From Melampsora larici-populina 98AG31 (taxonomy: Eukaryota; Basidiomycota; Pucciniomycetes; Pucciniales; Melampsoraceae), in the NCBI RefSeq assembly GCF_000204055.1, contig NW_006768775.1, positions 835,046-899,045 of the forward strand: DNA of 64,000 nucleotides, read 5' to 3'. This document shows positions 46,701 through 57,170 of this stretch, one piece after another. The notes beneath the pieces were generated by a model, which saw only the letters and a program-made list of their open reading frames with translations, ran no database searches and had not been told where the DNA came from. How positions within the stretch are numbered: position 1 is the first letter of the stretch; every line of letters begins with the position of its first letter. The translations under genes and the position numbers were made by a program.

Positions 46701-47434
46701 TGATCAGGGAGATGCACAAGGAGAAGACTGGAATAGGCGTGTTCTTGCATTCTGCACGGATACATTTAACAAGGCGTATGCGGGTCAAGAGTATCACATT
46801 GTGGATCATGACCCACAACGCATCATGAAATTGATGAAAGCACATATTGAATACCGTGTGAAGCATATGAGAAAGTACAATAATCAAATAGATGCACTTC
46901 AGATGGTCCAAAAACGAGACCGCCAGCAACAAAGATGTTTACGGGTGCGTTCTGAAAGATTAGCTGTATAAGTTATAAGTCGGAACTGATTTTTCCTACG
47001 TTCTTTTTCAGCTTGCGAGGCGAAGGCGGGAGGTTTGCGAGCTTACTGATAGCTCACCATTTTCAAGATTCAGTGGCCTCTTTGAGGACGAGCGACTGTG
47101 TTCATCAGACGAATCTGACGACGATGTGTTGAATGAAGACCGAGTGAGGCATACTCCTGTATGGAGGAGCTCTCTCGCTACATCACTTGTGGAGAACATC
47201 GATAAAGCATATCAAAAGATGAGGCAAGGCGAATGTCCAAAGCGAGCTGGACGGAAACCGGCGAAGCGTATGCTTTCAAACCACCGACCTGAAGGTGGCA
47301 AGTCACGATGGCCGGCAGGCCTGCCCAAAGATTGCTACAATGATGTGTGGCTACGCGCCCTTGACAAGAAAGATTTGGATAGTCTTGAAATGAAGGAATG
47401 TATCTTAGGCAATTTGTTTGTGTCCCTTTCATGA
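43720..47434 (+). CDS. Multi-exon coiled-coil protein, unknown function
   Basis: Exon 1 (43720-43773) encodes MDQNTHVSVLGQKVHDNE, almost identical to exon 1 of the gene at 40006. At least ten exons follow. Long coiled coils occur around 44165-44370 (IKGIEERLQGVDAKLDRLEE), 44470-44850, 44950-45115 (ERRVSAVESSLFSVEAEA) and 45180-45365. A Ser/Gln-rich part (about 45880-46200) has two to three tandem units with SxTNP/SFANP and QxSQSS. The C-terminal part has a conserved-looking globular segment (QPTWKDEEMELIAKGMLPYC, QQYGLPYVGLSTDQGD, about 46595-46720), then a basic helix and an end with PEGGKSRWPAGLPKDCYNDVW. Exon limits in the coiled-coil part are approximate. One acceptor (about 45455) is preceded by a perfect 19-bp tandem duplication that offers two AG sites. 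No named family is recognised. Confidence 0.6.
45418..45455 (+). repeat. 19-bp tandem duplication carrying two splice acceptors
   Basis: GTCACGACCACGCCGACAG at 45418-45436 is repeated at 45437-45455. Each copy ends in CAG, so either could serve as the 3' splice site of the following exon. Confidence 0.8.
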
Positions 47435-48740
47435 TGACCATCCTGACAGCCTGAAAGTTCTGTTCATATTCCCCGGTCAAACTTGAGCTCTGATTCATCA
47501 TTTGAATAGTCTACTTCATGTCTCTGCAATCAAAGTTTCTCATTCTTCTTTCTCTCTGTTATCTGTGAAGAGCTGTTCTCATTAAAAATAACTGAAGTTT
47601 CACAAACCATAGATGCGGAGATCGCCAAAATACCAACGAAGATCATAGTTGCAGAAGGGTACTATCATAATCTATATAACTTCGAAAGTATGGAATTTCT
47701 CTCTATCTTATTCGTCCCATCTATTTATATCATATCCCATTTGAAATTGCCCTAGGCGTGCCAAGAAAATGCTCCATTGAAATTGAGACGATATGTGGAG
47801 CTGGAGCTGAATGCCAAATGACCGAAGAACCGAAGGATGTTCATGTTGTTACCAAAAGCGCCTTGTCATATCCAAATGTCAGAGCGCGCACCCCCCAAAC
47901 ACCTGATCACACCAGAATGTCTGAGTAGGTATAGACTTGATTTGATTGGGACACCCTGAAAGGAGTTCTTAAAGAAACTATCAAGACAAATACACATCTA
48001 CAAAGCATAAGTTAAGACTAGTCAACATGTAGACGCACGCAGACCCTGTGGTTCTTTACTCGTCACTTCAACAGCGAGATAACGTTGTTCTTCTCACCAG
48101 AAACTAAATATCACTGGGTGTATCTTTCTCTATAATTCATTTCGAGTTCTTCTATTTGGTTATGGTTCGAATGGCTTGTGTCTACAACAACCTCCACCAA
48201 ATAAGCCTGAAAGTATGAACCTTTTGGTATTAACACATCCTTTCTGCAACTTCAGAAAAAACTACGGGGTGCCCAGAAAGCATTCATTCGAATCCATCCT
48301 GTAAGTCAAAGAATGCCCACTTCGAAGACATCAGCAGTAGCTAAATTGAAGGCTTTGTGTTGACTGCACTGTTTGTACGTTTTGTGTCAGGTAGTAGATA
48401 ATAAATATTTTCGAAATGGTTTGATTGGTTTTGATAGTATAGAGAGGTGAATATGGTTTTCAGCTTTGCGAAGGGAGAAATTGTTGGACAACATCATCTT
48501 GACGCCAAGTGGAAAGGGCGGTAAACAAAACCCCGCCTGTCCAGGGCGGCAAGATATCCGCTCAAGACATCCCTTTGTTCCTCCGGTTCCCGTACTACGT
48601 ACGTAGTGTTTGAGTCAGATGTGAACTCGAGCCCGAAACCGGGAGCCAGAGCACACGCGTGCAGTATAACCCTTTGTGTTTGATGCAGAATAGCGATCGT
48701 CTGACTTCTGCTTCCTCTTGAAAAACCTTAGGACCTCAAC
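47435..48740. other. Intergenic, no gene recognised
   Basis: 1.3 kb without a long open frame. A TACGTACGTAGT palindromic word lies near 48597, upstream of the next gene. Confidence 0.4.
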
Positions 48741-49970
48741 ATGGATGTGGTGAGCGATGATCAACTTTTTCCTCCCTTTCCCATACTTTTAGTACCACAC
48801 CATGGAAGTTTTTAGCGTAGCACATCGGGTCATACACGCGACTACGGGAATGTTGACGAGGTCCATTAGCTATACAGTGACTCCGAGTGTTTGAATGAAG
48901 AGAAAAAATGTGACTCTCACCTCAATTGCTTATCCGACAAGTACCACGAAAGTAGAACACACCCCGACATGGACATGAAGGGTGATCATCAGGGTTATGC
49001 TCTCTTTCGCAGACCCTTAGCCCCACAATACGGGCATGGTGCACGAAGCGTATCAAGTTCAGCACACGACCGCCAGGATTTTGAGGACTCCCATCGACTG
49101 CACATGAACGTCAAGTGTTTACAGGTCGAAGGCAAAGAACGTGATGCTCGTGTCAATCGCTTATTCCATGAGCTTCACGACCATAGAACATGGCTAACAG
49201 AACAGCTTCAAGATTGTGCTACAAAACACGAAGACCTGGATGTACGCCATAGGCAAACTCAGAGACTGCTGACGAGGGTACTAAAAAATTTCGATGAACT
49301 TAAAAGTGAGCTCGAGGAAAAATGTGAGCACTTGTGGGAAAAAAACATGCAACTTACAAAGGCATCAGCAAGAGTACAAGGCCAGTATCTTACAAATATA
49401 TCCCTGTGCCTATGTATACTTATCTTGTCCCTATCTCTTCCGTTCTCAGAGAAGCATCAGATTGAGATCAGTGCCTATCGCACATCTTTAGAGGAATCTA
49501 AAAATCTTGGAGAACAGTTACAGGAAGCAGTTCGACAGCAGTGTTGGTCTACCAAAGAGCAGCTTAATAAACTGTCACAGAAAACCAAAGGTATTCCCAA
49601 ATTTCGTCACTTTACTAAGGCATGCAACAAGAGCTCACAGAATAATGGCCGCTTAGAATTCCATCAACACCAAATTCAATCGGAAAATGCCACTGACCTG
49701 CGGCTTCTGGAGTTCAAGGCGAAAGTGGAAGAGGTATTACAAGCTGCAAGAGGCAAGTCTATTCAGAATGACATCAGCTGGAGACGTAAATGCCGTATTT
49801 TTAATCTCATGATATATTGGGTAGAGGCTCAGGAACAAGTTGACATCAAGTATGAAGAGGTCTTGCAAGAGCAACACAAGACTGAAATGATACTTTCAAA
49901 TCTCACAATGAATGTCGAATGTCAGAATAAAAACGAAAAAGGTGATTGGTTTTCACCCGCTGATTGGTGA
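48741..49970 (+). CDS. Coiled-coil protein, 5' and 3' ends uncertain
   Basis: A long open frame (48891-49970) begins without an ATG. A small first exon (ATGGATGTG at about 48741, followed by a GTGAGC donor) may feed into it; otherwise MDMKGDHQGY at 48969 is the first ATG. The protein is mostly charged helices (RDARVNRLFHELHDHRTWLT; DELKSELEEKCEHLWEKN; KVEEVLQAARGK; EEVLQEQHKTEMILSN). A 20-residue hydrophobic stretch (LTNISLCLCILILSLSLPF, about 49390-49450) is either a transmembrane helix or an intron remaining in frame, because it starts GTATCTT and ends TTCTCAG, although removing it would shift the frame. Helical sequence with a repeated unit (LTRLAKGEMTDEKSMRLAEGE) continues in another frame to about 50110, so more exons are likely. 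Confidence 0.45.
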
Positions 49971-50849
49971 TGGTAAGAACTGATGTCAATGATCATTTTG
50001 AAGACCGTCTTTTACACGAGGAAGTGAAATATGAAAAACTAACGAGATTAGCTAAAGGTGAGATGACAGATGAAAAATCAATGAGATTAGCTGAAGGTGA
50101 GATATTTGTACACAAGTCTACATCCTTTGTGACTTTATATTGACGGAAAATGAGTGGATTTGTCAGGAAAACACGCTTGTCCATCCCACCAGTTCTGTAT
50201 CTCACTGCGCATGGGTTCAATATTGGCTTTTGCGGCTCTATTCATTTACTTATTGACAACAGAGGATGATTATCGGCACCCCAACATCCTTTGATATATC
50301 CATCCGTCAGGCCGAATTTTTGTATAGTAACTTGTCGTAGAGGAACTTTTATAGGAGAAAACCAAAATCGAAATAGGAGCAGATAGAGAAACAGCGAGAA
50401 GGGCCTTGCGTGGATACCTGGTTTCATTCTAACTCATAGATCTGTCAAATAAATCGTTTGGGAGACATCTTATCTTCATCTTGTGTTTGTTACGCTTGGT
50501 TTTTAGGTTAATTTTGTTATTCATTTTCAATTTCATCCAAAATACGAGACTCCCATCATCAACGAAAAGACTATCAACATTTTTTATTTTATTTTCCTCC
50601 TCCCACCGTAGAAGCTTGTTGAAACAGTCAGGGTTTTTCTACAAACTGTTTCAGCTCTTTATGCTTCGTAGTATACATGATTTCCATTCTGCGAGTGATC
50701 CTTTAGGAATAGTTGCAAGATGTAACATGCGATCTAATGACCCGAGGTGGGAGAACTTGAACGCGCAATCAGTAAGGATGAAATTACAAAATATGCAGGT
50801 AAAGGATAGTCTCACCTTCCAAAGATACTTCTGCAAGACAATCAACATG

Positions 50850-51230
50850 CTAATCCTTGAAGGCTTGCCTGAAAGCTCGAGCTTCTGATGACAACATTCT
50901 CAAAGTCGGCAGCAACCAAAAATGGCTCAAAAGTGCACAAAAGATGATGAGGGTTGTCGAAGTGGCGATCAAGGATAGAGTATCGCAGAAACCTTCCATG
51001 GCTTTCAAGCCATGATACTCCAAAAGATGATGTTGTGTTGCCGCACATAGCTGATGTTTCGCGGTAGTTGGTAGTGGCGCCAGCTGTTGTTCCCAGAACG
51101 TCCGTGCCTGTGCGCGTGAATACTGAAGTGCATGGATTATTATTTGGCAACTCTTCATGAGCACGGCATCTAGTAAAATGATTACGCGAATAGTGCAGAG
51201 TATCAAGATTCTGGTGAGGTTGGACTTCAT
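50850..51230 (-). CDS. Small membrane protein with two hydrophobic segments
   Basis: ATG at 51230 (MKSNLTRILIL), 126 codons to 50850. It has an N-terminal hydrophobic stretch of about 20 residues (signal anchor or signal peptide) and a second one at about residues 86-105 (LIATSTTLIIFCALLSHFWL). The loop between them is rich in Gln, His and Ala. No family is recognised, and an overlapping frame on the same strand (50842-51150) is less likely. It may have a further exon to the left. Confidence 0.35.
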   Translation of the reverse strand: MKSNLTRILILCTIRVIILLDAVLMKSCQIIIHALQYSRAQARTFWEQQLAPLPTTAKHQLCAATQHHLLEYHGLKAMEGFCDTLSLIATSTTLIIFCALLSHFWLLPTLRMLSSEARAFRQAFKD

Positions 51231-52685
51231 CTCGGCTGCCTATTAGGAGTTGTTCAAACCGAAAGTATTTGGGGTCAAACTCTGTACATCTAAGAATCTT
51301 GAAGTGGTAGACAATTATTTACTTGGGTGCCTGGTATCGATTATATACTATACGTTGGTTTCAATTTATTTGAAGAGTCGATAGGATGCAGTCTATTTTG
51401 TTTTGATGTCCACGTATGGAATCATATATATGGATTTGAGGATATATACATTACTTTCTGCTCAGTCGTATACTACTCGGAACCCCCATTGTTATTTCCT
51501 TTGATAACGCTTTTCGGCAATAAGGTTCTCTTACAAGCGTTCATTGACAAGCTGATGAACTCAGGGCCTCTGGCAACTGAGGCGCAGCGGTCGCTCAGTT
51601 TCTTAAGGACCCTGCTGAAAGTTCCAAGGGTGGCTAAGGGTGGCTACGCGCGAAGTTTTCCATTGGTCATGAGGGTCAAGCCATTGTGTAGCCCTTAGGG
51701 CACGGCAGTGTAACGCAGTGACGTGGTATTGTCGTATTGTACGTACGTGACGCGTAGTGCTATATGCACAGGTTTCTTTTCGAACAGGTATTTCAATAAT
51801 ATTGTGTATGTTGAGTTGCTTATATGACAAGATGACGAACATTTTCTTCTTCAACAGTGGCAGAGAGAATGACGGGTAACTTGACTCAAAACATACATCA
51901 TCCAATGGAATGGTATATGATTTCTATCTTACTCGGATATCATCAATAGTACCTTGTTCTTTTTAAGACTGCGCTCGAAGCTCGAAGCTCGAAGCTCGTT
52001 GAACTTGATGTTGACGTTCAAAGTTCGAATTCTCAAGTATGACTCTTCATGCACCTATGGCATGAGATCAAGTTGAAAAGTTGTCACAACCAATTTCCAA
52101 TGTTCATAGAGCTCAGCTGCCAAAATCTCACAAAGGTACGTAGTGTGACAATTTCATCAAACATCAGTTCAATCTTACCCTTAAACCTGGAAAAACACGT
52201 ATTACCGGTGCCATTGTCTTCTCGGCGAGTAACTCTCTGTACGTACGGCGTATGGCACTGACGGGTTGTACCACCTATGGGTAGCGTCACCCAGAAATAC
52301 ACAGGGAATAACAGGCATAGATACATACATCCAATTTGAAAGTTTTACATCATAGTATCTCCGGAAGCCCATCAATAAATAAACCATTTCATATCTTGAC
52401 ATACATAAGGAATAAAAGAATAGGTATGACTGTCAAAACTTCGTGAAGGATAGTTGAGAAGGTGTCGAAACATCATAGAAAGCATAGGCTAGACCGCTTC
52501 GAATCGATCTGCACATCGGACAAATGACCGTTTCGAACCTTTACGCATGAACTCGGAAAATCGACCTACTTTCTAAACCGATGAAGCCCAGGGAAGTGTA
52601 AACATGAGGTATTTGGTTAGTTTTGTCGACATTTCGTTTTTACAAGCTGGTCTGGATTACTGACATTGAAGATCTTCTGATTCTC
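51231..52685. other. Gene-poor stretch with GAAGCTC and TTCGAA repeats
   Basis: At about 51970-52030 there is a threefold CTCGAAG repeat (GCTCGAAGCTCGAAGCTCG) followed by GTTCAAAGTTCGAATTCTC, similar to sequences at 33360-33420 and 59060-59120. No gene is supported. Confidence 0.4.
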
Positions 52686-53069
52686 TCAAAGACCATGAAA
52701 TGGGCCATATTTACGTAGCACTTGTGTTCTGAATACACGGATCAACTTGGCTTTGAGAATATTGCGGGGTACGCGGTGACTCGGTACGAAGTGGTGGATT
52801 AGTTCTCGAAGGGCACCCTTCGTCACTGATCGAGCTTGAAGTTTAACGTTGGGTGAGAGGATTTCAATCAATTCCGTCGGTACGCTAAAGATTTTCTTCC
52901 AGAACAGAGGGTCTTCGTGGGGCGTGGACGGACGGACTGCTCGGCGGTTTGGATGGTTATGAGAAGGTACAGCCATTCTACATGCTCGGATAGGAGCTGA
53001 GCGTCTACGTATAGGTCTTGAAGGTGAAGTAATATTCCCTGTGATTGATATGTTTCCAGAAATGATCAT
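52686..53069 (-). CDS. Small basic protein, unknown
   Basis: ATG at 53069 (MIISGNISI), 127 codons with many Arg, Pro, Lys and His. The N-terminal 15 residues are mildly hydrophobic but not a clear signal peptide. The C-terminal half (TKGALRELIHHFVPSHRVPR, then ILKAKLIRVFR) looks helical and could bind nucleic acid. No family is recognised; support comes only from length and composition. Confidence 0.35.
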   Translation of the reverse strand: MIISGNISITGNITSPSRPIRRRSAPIRACRMAVPSHNHPNRRAVRPSTPHEDPLFWKKIFSVPTELIEILSPNVKLQARSVTKGALRELIHHFVPSHRVPRNILKAKLIRVFRTQVLRKYGPFHGL

Positions 53070-53673
53070 GGCTAGTAAGATGAAGATGAGATAGCTAGAT
53101 TAAGGATGAATTCGACTATTAGAGAAGTATTCTTCGAAGCGATGACTAGGTGAGAATGTGGACGAGTGATGTCAAAGATAACCGGTATATATTTGAGGTG
53201 AGTAGATAATTTGTTTTGATAGGTGAGATCGAATATCGTGAATGGGTGAGTGCCGGCTCCTAAGTTGAGATCATAGCAATTTATAACCGTTTCACCCATC
53301 TGTTTTTCGAATCTCTTTGTTTTGCAAAGGTAGCAAAAGAAGACTCACCTTGAGCCCTTTGTCCCCAAAGATATTCGTAAGATACTCTCTGCTTAACGCC
53401 GCATGTTAGTATTGCCATTGATAACGTACCCGAGAACGCGTCATTGACCAAAACACGCGTAGTATGCCATTCATTCAAGCCACGTGCTGAATCCGGCCTG
53501 CTAACACCTCAGAGTAAGTCCCATTGACAACTAAACCCCGCTCAGCACACCAGGCTCAGCACTCAGTCACAGAACACAGGACTCCCGATAAGTTTGGATG
53601 GAAGCTCATCATTACGTTTGTGTTCAGGTCAACTTCCTTTGAGCACTCAACAGTCACCTCCTAGACACTCACA

Positions 53674-53935
53674 TCCTGGGTTTGAATCACACGCTTTCGA
53701 CTGAGGAAGTGATCCGATCAACATTACACGTCCTGGGTTTGAAGCAAACGCTTTCGACTGAGGAAGTGATCCGATCAACATTACGATCTTCATATTTGTA
53801 AAACAGATATCTATATAACCCCGACCTATAAGACACTTCCTTTTCCACTCCATACGATCTTCATAGTCATACAACAGATATATATATATAATCCTGACCT
53901 TCAAGACACTTCGATCTCCAGTCCATCTCTTCAAG
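53674..53935 (+). repeat. Two sets of ~58-65-bp tandem repeats in a promoter region
   Basis: CCTGGGTTTGAA followed by ACGCTTTCGACTGAGGAAGT occurs at 53674 and again at 53732. Directly after it, a unit with ACGATCTTCATA, ACAGATAT and TATAACCC/TATAATCC occurs twice (53784 and 53847). They lie 100-370 bp upstream of the gene at 54046. Confidence 0.85.
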
Positions 53936-54034
53936 ACTATCTTGATAAAATATATCCCTACTTGCATCTGGTATTTCACTTTGTTCCTTTTTTCTAAGTA
54001 CCCTCACTTCTGAAGCATAGACCGGTTTAGAGGA

Positions 54035-55440
54035 AGCTACGCGGTATGCCAAGACTTGTTCACAAGATTCGAAAGTTTGGCGACAAATTGTTCAAGAGAC
54101 TTCGTCGACCGGATTGTAAGTTCATCTACACCTCAAATAGATATGTCTCGATCACTCACGATTGGGTCTACTTCTTATTTATCAAAGATTCAAGCAGAAC
54201 ATCAAGACCCGTTGTTCCAATGGCAAGCGACATGCCAATCTCAATGGACAAGCAGCCTTCCGTGAACAATCATGATGGCACCTCTCAAGCAGATTCCGAA
54301 AGTAACGAAGTGATTCTCGCTCCATTATCCTCGGGAACCCATATGGAGAGTAAGTCAAATGGTTCTTCTCTATCACCACTGAGACCACTCAAGCACCCTC
54401 ATGACAAATCGAATAGCTTTGAAGGCAAGGCTCACACTTATTCATCAAATTTCTACTAACAAACAACTATCAATACTCCAGATTTGATCATTACCAAGGG
54501 AGGAAGGATTCACAGCGATTCGTATAGATTCAAAAAGGTCTTGGAGCTCAAAGATCTCCATAGTCTGGTGAGGGACATGTTGTATGGTTAGTCATTCATT
54601 AATATTGATGATATTGAATATGACGATTGCTGACTGAAAAACACCAGGAAAAGTGCCTAGAATCGGTAAAGATATACCAATGGGGATTGAACGTTTGGGT
54701 GTGCGTAATGTGAAGCGACACCGTATGCCACGACTTGTTCACAGGATTCGAAAGTTTGGCGACAAATTTTTCAAGAGACTTCGTCGACCTGATTGTAAGT
54801 TCATCTACATCTCAAATTAATAGATATGTCTCGATGACTCACGTTTGGGTCTACTCCTCTATTTATCAAAGATTCAAGCAGAACATCAAGACCCGTTGTT
54901 CCAATGGCAAGCGACATGCCAATCTCAATGGACAAGCAGCCTTCCGTGAACGATCATGATGGCACCCCTCAAGCAGATTCCGAAAGTAATGAAGAACCAC
55001 TAGAAAATCATACGTCGACTTCTAGCAATTGTAGCACTTCCAACACAGTGCCCGGTTCACTATCCTCTGGGACCCATATCGAGAGAGAGTCAAATGATCC
55101 TTCTTCTTCACCACTGAGAACACTCAAGCGCCCTCGTGAAAAGATGGATGGCTTTGAAGGTCAATCTCACAATTATTCATCGAATTTCTACCAACGAACA
55201 ACTTCTTCTACTAACGAACAACTATTAATACTCCAGATCTGACCATTACCAAGCGTGCAAGGATTCACAGCGAATCGTATAGATTCAAGACGGTCTTAGA
55301 GCTCAAAGCTCTACATAGGCATGTGAGAGACATGCTGTATGGTTGGTCATTCATTCCTATAATAAATGATGTTGAATATGACAATTGCTGACTGGAAAAC
55401 ACCAGGCAAAGTGCCTGGAATCGGCGAAGATATACCAATG
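54035..55440 (+). repeat. ~680-bp tandem duplication within the gene
   Basis: 54040-54720 and 54722-55430 are direct copies, including introns. Copy 2 has an extra coding insertion (about 54995-55060). Confidence 0.85.
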
Positions 55441-55566
55441 GGGACCAAACGTTTGTATGTGTGTAATGCGATGCAGAGAACGTTTGAACACATCGATAAT
55501 ATCTTTAGAGAGCTGTTGATAGATGAGGATGTTATCATGGATGATGTACATGATGTTTCATCATAA
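54046..55566 (+). CDS. Protein built from a tandemly duplicated three-exon module
   Basis: From the ATG at 54046 (MPRLVHKIRKFGDKLFKRLR) I can follow exons through two copies of one module. Each copy has a basic MPRLVH(K/R)IRKFGDK exon, a polar exon with MASDMPISMDKQPSVN and a Lys/Arg cluster (LKRPREK in the second), and an exon with ITK...RIHS(D/E)SYRFK and VRDMLYG. This is followed by GKVPxIGxDIPMG, which in the first copy runs straight into the second MPRLVH exon. Phases match at all junctions and the frame ends at 55566. The GKVPxIG and RIHS parts are followed in the last copy by an acidic tail (LLIDEDVIMDDVHDV). In copy 1 the second intron starts GC (AAG|GCAAGG) where copy 2 has GT. Basic clusters suggest a nuclear protein; no family is recognised. 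Confidence 0.62.
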
Positions 55567-56449
55567 GTATACGTATATATCGATTTGAGGCTTTTTCCAC
55601 TTTCAATCTTATGTCCCCTTTGGGTTCGAACGTCTCTTTCGTATATATGAGTAAAAATTTCAGAATTAGATGTCATAATTTTTTATATATCGAAGCTCCT
55701 AGTTGTAAAATCAAGGCTGAAGTGTGGACAATGAGCTTTCAAAAGCTCACATATTTATCATGCCATGCTGCCATATTAGGGCTGAACTTGATTTCCCACT
55801 CATATGATCCAAAGATGAAATAATTCCAATCAGTGAAGCTCTTCGAATATAGCTAAAAAAATATTGAGTAGAAAAGGGATCGCCGATTTTTACGCTCAAC
55901 GTCTTACGAGCTGTCATACACGTCAAAGTTGGTGTTTGACTGATCATGAGGTATACGCTTTACTCGTGCTTATCATGCATCACTTACAGTCGATTGCACA
56001 AAGCTTGGAAAGAATTCCACGCCAACTTGCTCAAATTTAGCAGGCAAAATTTTGCAAGCTTTCTGAAATCGGCTGTACATCTGGGTAGCCTGCTGACTAC
56101 AGTGTTCGAAGCAATATTGATTTATCGAAGTGATGAGGTTTTGTGTACGGAGTGATATTTTTTCTCGGTCTCCATGACTGGCCCGATCGCCACGTTCAAT
56201 ATTGCGAAAGCTTATCATGCTCATGTATTGCATGGATTGGGACCTCTTCGATTATCATGTTAAGGACAACGTAAACTCAAAATCCGAATCATATACTTGG
56301 ATGTATCCTCATAAAACAGAAAAAATCAAGAGTTCCTTCGATTTATCAATCTACATGAATACAATACACAAGTCAAAAAACAATGCACATAGAAAAGATT
56401 CTTCTTCTTTGCTCAAACACTTGAAGAAGAAGACATCCTTTTGATCTTG
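55567..56449. other. Intergenic, no gene recognised
   Basis: Overlapping short frames on both strands near 55946-56233 have no support. The Zn2Cys6 duplication begins at about 56450. Confidence 0.4.
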
Positions 56450-56805
56450 CACCAATCACGCGTGCTAACACATGTGTAGCTTGACGTAAACATCAAAATA
56501 CCTTGTAGAACGCTGAGCATGAATACGTAATGAGTCATTTGAAAGCTTAGTATTGTATATTTTGGATTACTCAGGGAGGATGCGCAAAGTCGACTTTGGA
56601 AAATCGTAGAATAAATACCTGATTTTAAGATTTGGATATCAGCAAGGTTCGAAACCCTTGTGTGTTGAAGCTTTCGAGTCTCGACCCCTTTGCCTGACGA
56701 ATAAACCAGCCGAGTCCCGGACTTTGTTCACCTCACCAATTGCTCAATCCAAACTTCATAATCCCCTCTCCCTATCTTCCTTTCAAAATTCCACATACAC
56801 ATCAA

Positions 56806-57170
56806 ACAGTCCTCACATCTTTCTCCTTTCTGAATTCCTTGTTCGAACTTCGAACTCCTAACTTTATCACCGTTTTTTCCTTTCTAAATCCGTTGTCCGA
56901 ACATCTGTCTCAGTTCATCATCTTAAATGGAACATTCAAAAGGCCTTACTCCAGACGAGGAATCCCACGTCCCGGGTACTCTCATAGAAAAATCTGGATC
57001 CCCTCGACCGGTTCGTTCAAACAGTCCTCACATATCTTTCCTTTCCAAATTCCTCGTTTGAACTTCGAACTTCGGAATTCATCACACTTTTTGTGTTTCT
57101 AAACCCCTTGTCCGACAATTTCTCTCACTTTTCACTTAGAAACATTCGCAAGTCCTTACTCCCGATGAGG
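56806..57170 (+). repeat. ~215-bp tandem duplication of the 5' leader and first codons
   Basis: The leader from AACAGTCCTCACAT (56807) through the codons for LTPDEESH recurs from 57028 to about 57176 and beyond. Copy 1 of the gene at 31 kb has only a single leader. Confidence 0.85.

Noticed and set aside
56640..56700. Possible tRNA-like B-box around GGTTCGAAACCC
   Set aside because: No matching A-box or cloverleaf; TTCGAA words are common throughout this part of the window.
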